DNA of 6,865 bases. It comes from Candidatus Margulisiibacteriota bacterium (GTDB lineage Bacteria; Margulisbacteria; WOR-1; O2-12-FULL-45-9; XYB2-FULL-48-7). Shown here one piece after another: positions 5,475 through 6,865 of this stretch; positions within the stretch are counted from its first letter, which is position 1; each line of letters starts with the position of its first letter. The position numbers and the translations under genes were made by a program. The notes under the pieces were generated by a model that did not search any database, had not been told where the DNA came from, and saw nothing but the letters and a program-made list of their open reading frames with translations. The stretch spans positions 1 through 6,865 of the forward strand of contig JAQUOB010000063.1 of the NCBI GenBank assembly GCA_028717325.1, in the 5' to 3' direction.

Positions 5475-6470
5475 ATGACGCTAGCCATTGTCCTCTTGAT
5501 CGCTCTGGCGCTGGCTTTTGATTTCCTCAACGGTTTTCACGATTCGGCCAATTCGATCGCTACAGTGGTTTCTACCCGGGTCCTTTCTCCTCGCCGCGCG
5601 GTCGTCTGGGCCGCGTTCTTCAATTTTATCGCTTTCTTTTTCTTTGGCTTGCATGTAGCCAATACGATCGGCAAAGGGATCATCGATATCTCGATAATCG
5701 ACAAGCAGATAATATTCGGCACGCTGTTCGGAGCATGCGGCTGGAACATAATCACCTGGTACCTCGGCCTGCCGACCAGTTCTTCCCATGCCCTGGTCGG
5801 AGGGATGATCGGCTCGGCGCTGGTCAAAACCGGGCCCCGGGCCTTGGTCTGGGAAGGGATTTCCAAAACAGTGGCCTTTATCGTTATTTCACCTGTGGTC
5901 GGCTTATTGCTGGGCAGTTTGATCGGGGTGATCGTTTACTGGTTATTTCGAAATGCCGCGCCATTTAAAGTCGATCATTTATTTCGAAAGGGCCAGCTCA
6001 TATCCGCGGCTTTGTACAGCATGGGGCACGGCAGCAACGACGCGCAAAAAACTATGGGCATCATTGCCAGTTTACTGTTCAGCGCCGGCTTGCTGGGCGG
6101 CAAGTATCACGTGCCAGATTGGGTCGTGATAGCTTGTTATGCGGCGATCTCTTTCGGGACCATGTTTGGCGGCTGGCGGATCGTCAAGACGATGGGACAG
6201 AAGATATCAAAGCTTAAGCCGGTCGACGGGTTCTGCGCCGAAACCGGAGCGGCGATCACGCTTTTCTTTTCTTCAGCCATGGGGATCCCGGTCAGCACCA
6301 CGCATACGATCACCGGAGCGATCATGGGGGTCGGTTCGATCAAGCGGTTCAGCGCCGTGAAATGGGACATGGCTGGCCGGATCGTCTGGGCTTGGATAGT
6401 GACCATCCCGGCGGCGGCGTGTATCTCCGCGCTGGCCTATTTCCTGGTTAGTTTCGCGCCGCACTTTTGA
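5475..6470 (+). CDS. Inorganic phosphate transporter, PiT family
   Basis: This 331-residue inner-membrane protein has about ten hydrophobic segments and belongs to the PiT family, in which phosphate enters by ion symport. Both halves of the internally duplicated fold are clear. DFLNGFHDSANSIATVVSTR (16-35) is matched in the second half by MGHGSNDAQKTMG (183-195). GLPTSSSHALVGG (98-110) is matched by GIPVSTTHTITGAIMG (270-285). The length fits the short bacterial/archaeal form, which lacks the long central cytoplasmic loop of E. coli PitA. It starts one base after the DUF47 gene, with a short AGG at 5466-5468 as ribosome binding site. All signature residues are present, so it should be functional. 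Its TGA stop (6468-6470) touches the stop of the convergent gene. The coupling ion (proton or sodium) cannot be told from sequence. Confidence 0.96.
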   Translation: MTLAIVLLIALALAFDFLNGFHDSANSIATVVSTRVLSPRRAVVWAAFFNFIAFFFFGLHVANTIGKGIIDISIIDKQIIFGTLFGACGWNIITWYLGLPTSSSHALVGGMIGSALVKTGPRALVWEGISKTVAFIVISPVVGLLLGSLIGVIVYWLFRNAAPFKVDHLFRKGQLISAALYSMGHGSNDAQKTMGIIASLLFSAGLLGGKYHVPDWVVIACYAAISFGTMFGGWRIVKTMGQKISKLKPVDGFCAETGAAITLFFSSAMGIPVSTTHTITGAIMGVGSIKRFSAVKWDMAGRIVWAWIVTIPAAACISALAYFLVSFAPHF

Positions 6471-6865
6471 TCAGCCGAGCCCGAATTCCTTCAGCTCCGT
6501 TACCCATTTCCAGTACTTCTTGGGGATCATCCGCTTTAGATAGCGCAGGTTCTTGCGCTCCGGGATGAACTGGGAACGGTAGAAAGCCAGCCAGTACTTT
6601 TCATATTCATCGGCTTGTTTCGGCAGGACCACCTTTTTGCGGTTGATCTTTTCCCGGAATATTTCGTTATCGCGGCCGATGTAAACTTCTTCGCCGAAGA
6701 CGATCATGATGTTGTAGCGGGGGAACCGGCGCATGAAGTGGAGCATGATCAGCTCGGCCGTCTGATGCTCGATCTCGAACTCACCGAAGAGGACGTTCCG
6801 CTGGTCGATTGGCTGTAGGCGGATAAAGGCGGTGGCGCGATATTTCTCGGCGCCGACCTCGCGGG
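6471..6865 (-). CDS. DUF4130-like protein, C-terminal part (5' end beyond window)
   Basis: The minus-strand frame stays open from the stop at 6471-6473 to the right edge, giving 131 visible codons at most. The first ATG in frame (6746) is probably internal, because the upstream residues, such as RATAFIRLQPID and LFGEFEIEHQTAELI, continue the domain. The C-terminal signature FIPERKNLRYLKRMIPKKYW and the preceding acidic/aromatic DEYEKYWLAFYRSQ resemble the end of DUF4130 proteins. In many bacteria these are encoded with, or fused to, a radical-SAM protein thought to act in DNA metabolism. The biochemical role is unknown. No membrane segment is visible. The gene is convergent with the phosphate transporter and no terminator hairpin separates the two stops. 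The family assignment rests on recalled motif resemblance only. Confidence 0.7.
   Translation of the reverse strand, partial: REVGAEKYRATAFIRLQPIDQRNVLFGEFEIEHQTAELIMLHFMRRFPRYNIMIVFGEEVYIGRDNEIFREKINRKKVVLPKQADEYEKYWLAFYRSQFIPERKNLRYLKRMIPKKYWKWVTELKEFGLG

Overview
The window looks like a chromosomal segment of an uncultured bacterium. It holds the 3' end of an rRNA operon, two tRNA genes without an encoded CCA tail, and two short operons of ordinary bacterial families. Nothing in it fixes the phylum. The protein-coding part from about 2.1 kb onward is moderately G+C-rich and rich in the hexamer CGATCG. The first cassette (548-1797) is more A+T-rich and lacks that hexamer.

Region 1 (1-1976) is the end of an rrn operon: the 23S 3' end, a complete 5S gene and, about 1.3 kb further on, a strong intrinsic terminator. 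A 1,250-bp segment with one gene lies between the 5S gene and that terminator. The gene encodes a class I SAM-dependent methyltransferase with an N-terminal zinc-ribbon-like motif. On the far side of the segment, the last 63 nt of the 5S gene plus 7 nt of flank are repeated exactly: 478-547 equals 1798-1867, a 70-bp perfect direct repeat at an offset of 1,320 bp. The simplest reading is that a small element integrated into the 3' half of the 5S gene and rebuilt an intact 5S at its left end. The displaced 5S tail then stayed beside the native operon terminator. No integrase or transposase is encoded within the segment. This is the most unusual feature of the window.

Region 2 (1977-4667) has tRNA-Ala(TGC) on the minus strand, divergent from a two-gene unit. 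That unit encodes an AlgI/DltB-type membrane-bound O-acyltransferase (MBOAT) and a membrane-anchored SGNH/DltD-like partner. Together they probably O-acylate an extracytoplasmic polymer. The polymer cannot be named because no biosynthesis genes are in view.

Region 3 (4664-6470) has tRNA-Ile(GAT), then a DUF47/PhoU-like protein and a PiT-family inorganic phosphate transporter, separated by one base. This is the classic low-affinity phosphate uptake pair. Both tRNA genes have TGATACAAT as an extended -10 element, and the MBOAT gene has the near-identical TGATATAAT.

Region 4 (6471-6865, minus strand) is the C-terminal part of a DUF4130-like protein. It runs off the right edge, and its stop codon directly abuts the stop codon of the phosphate transporter gene.
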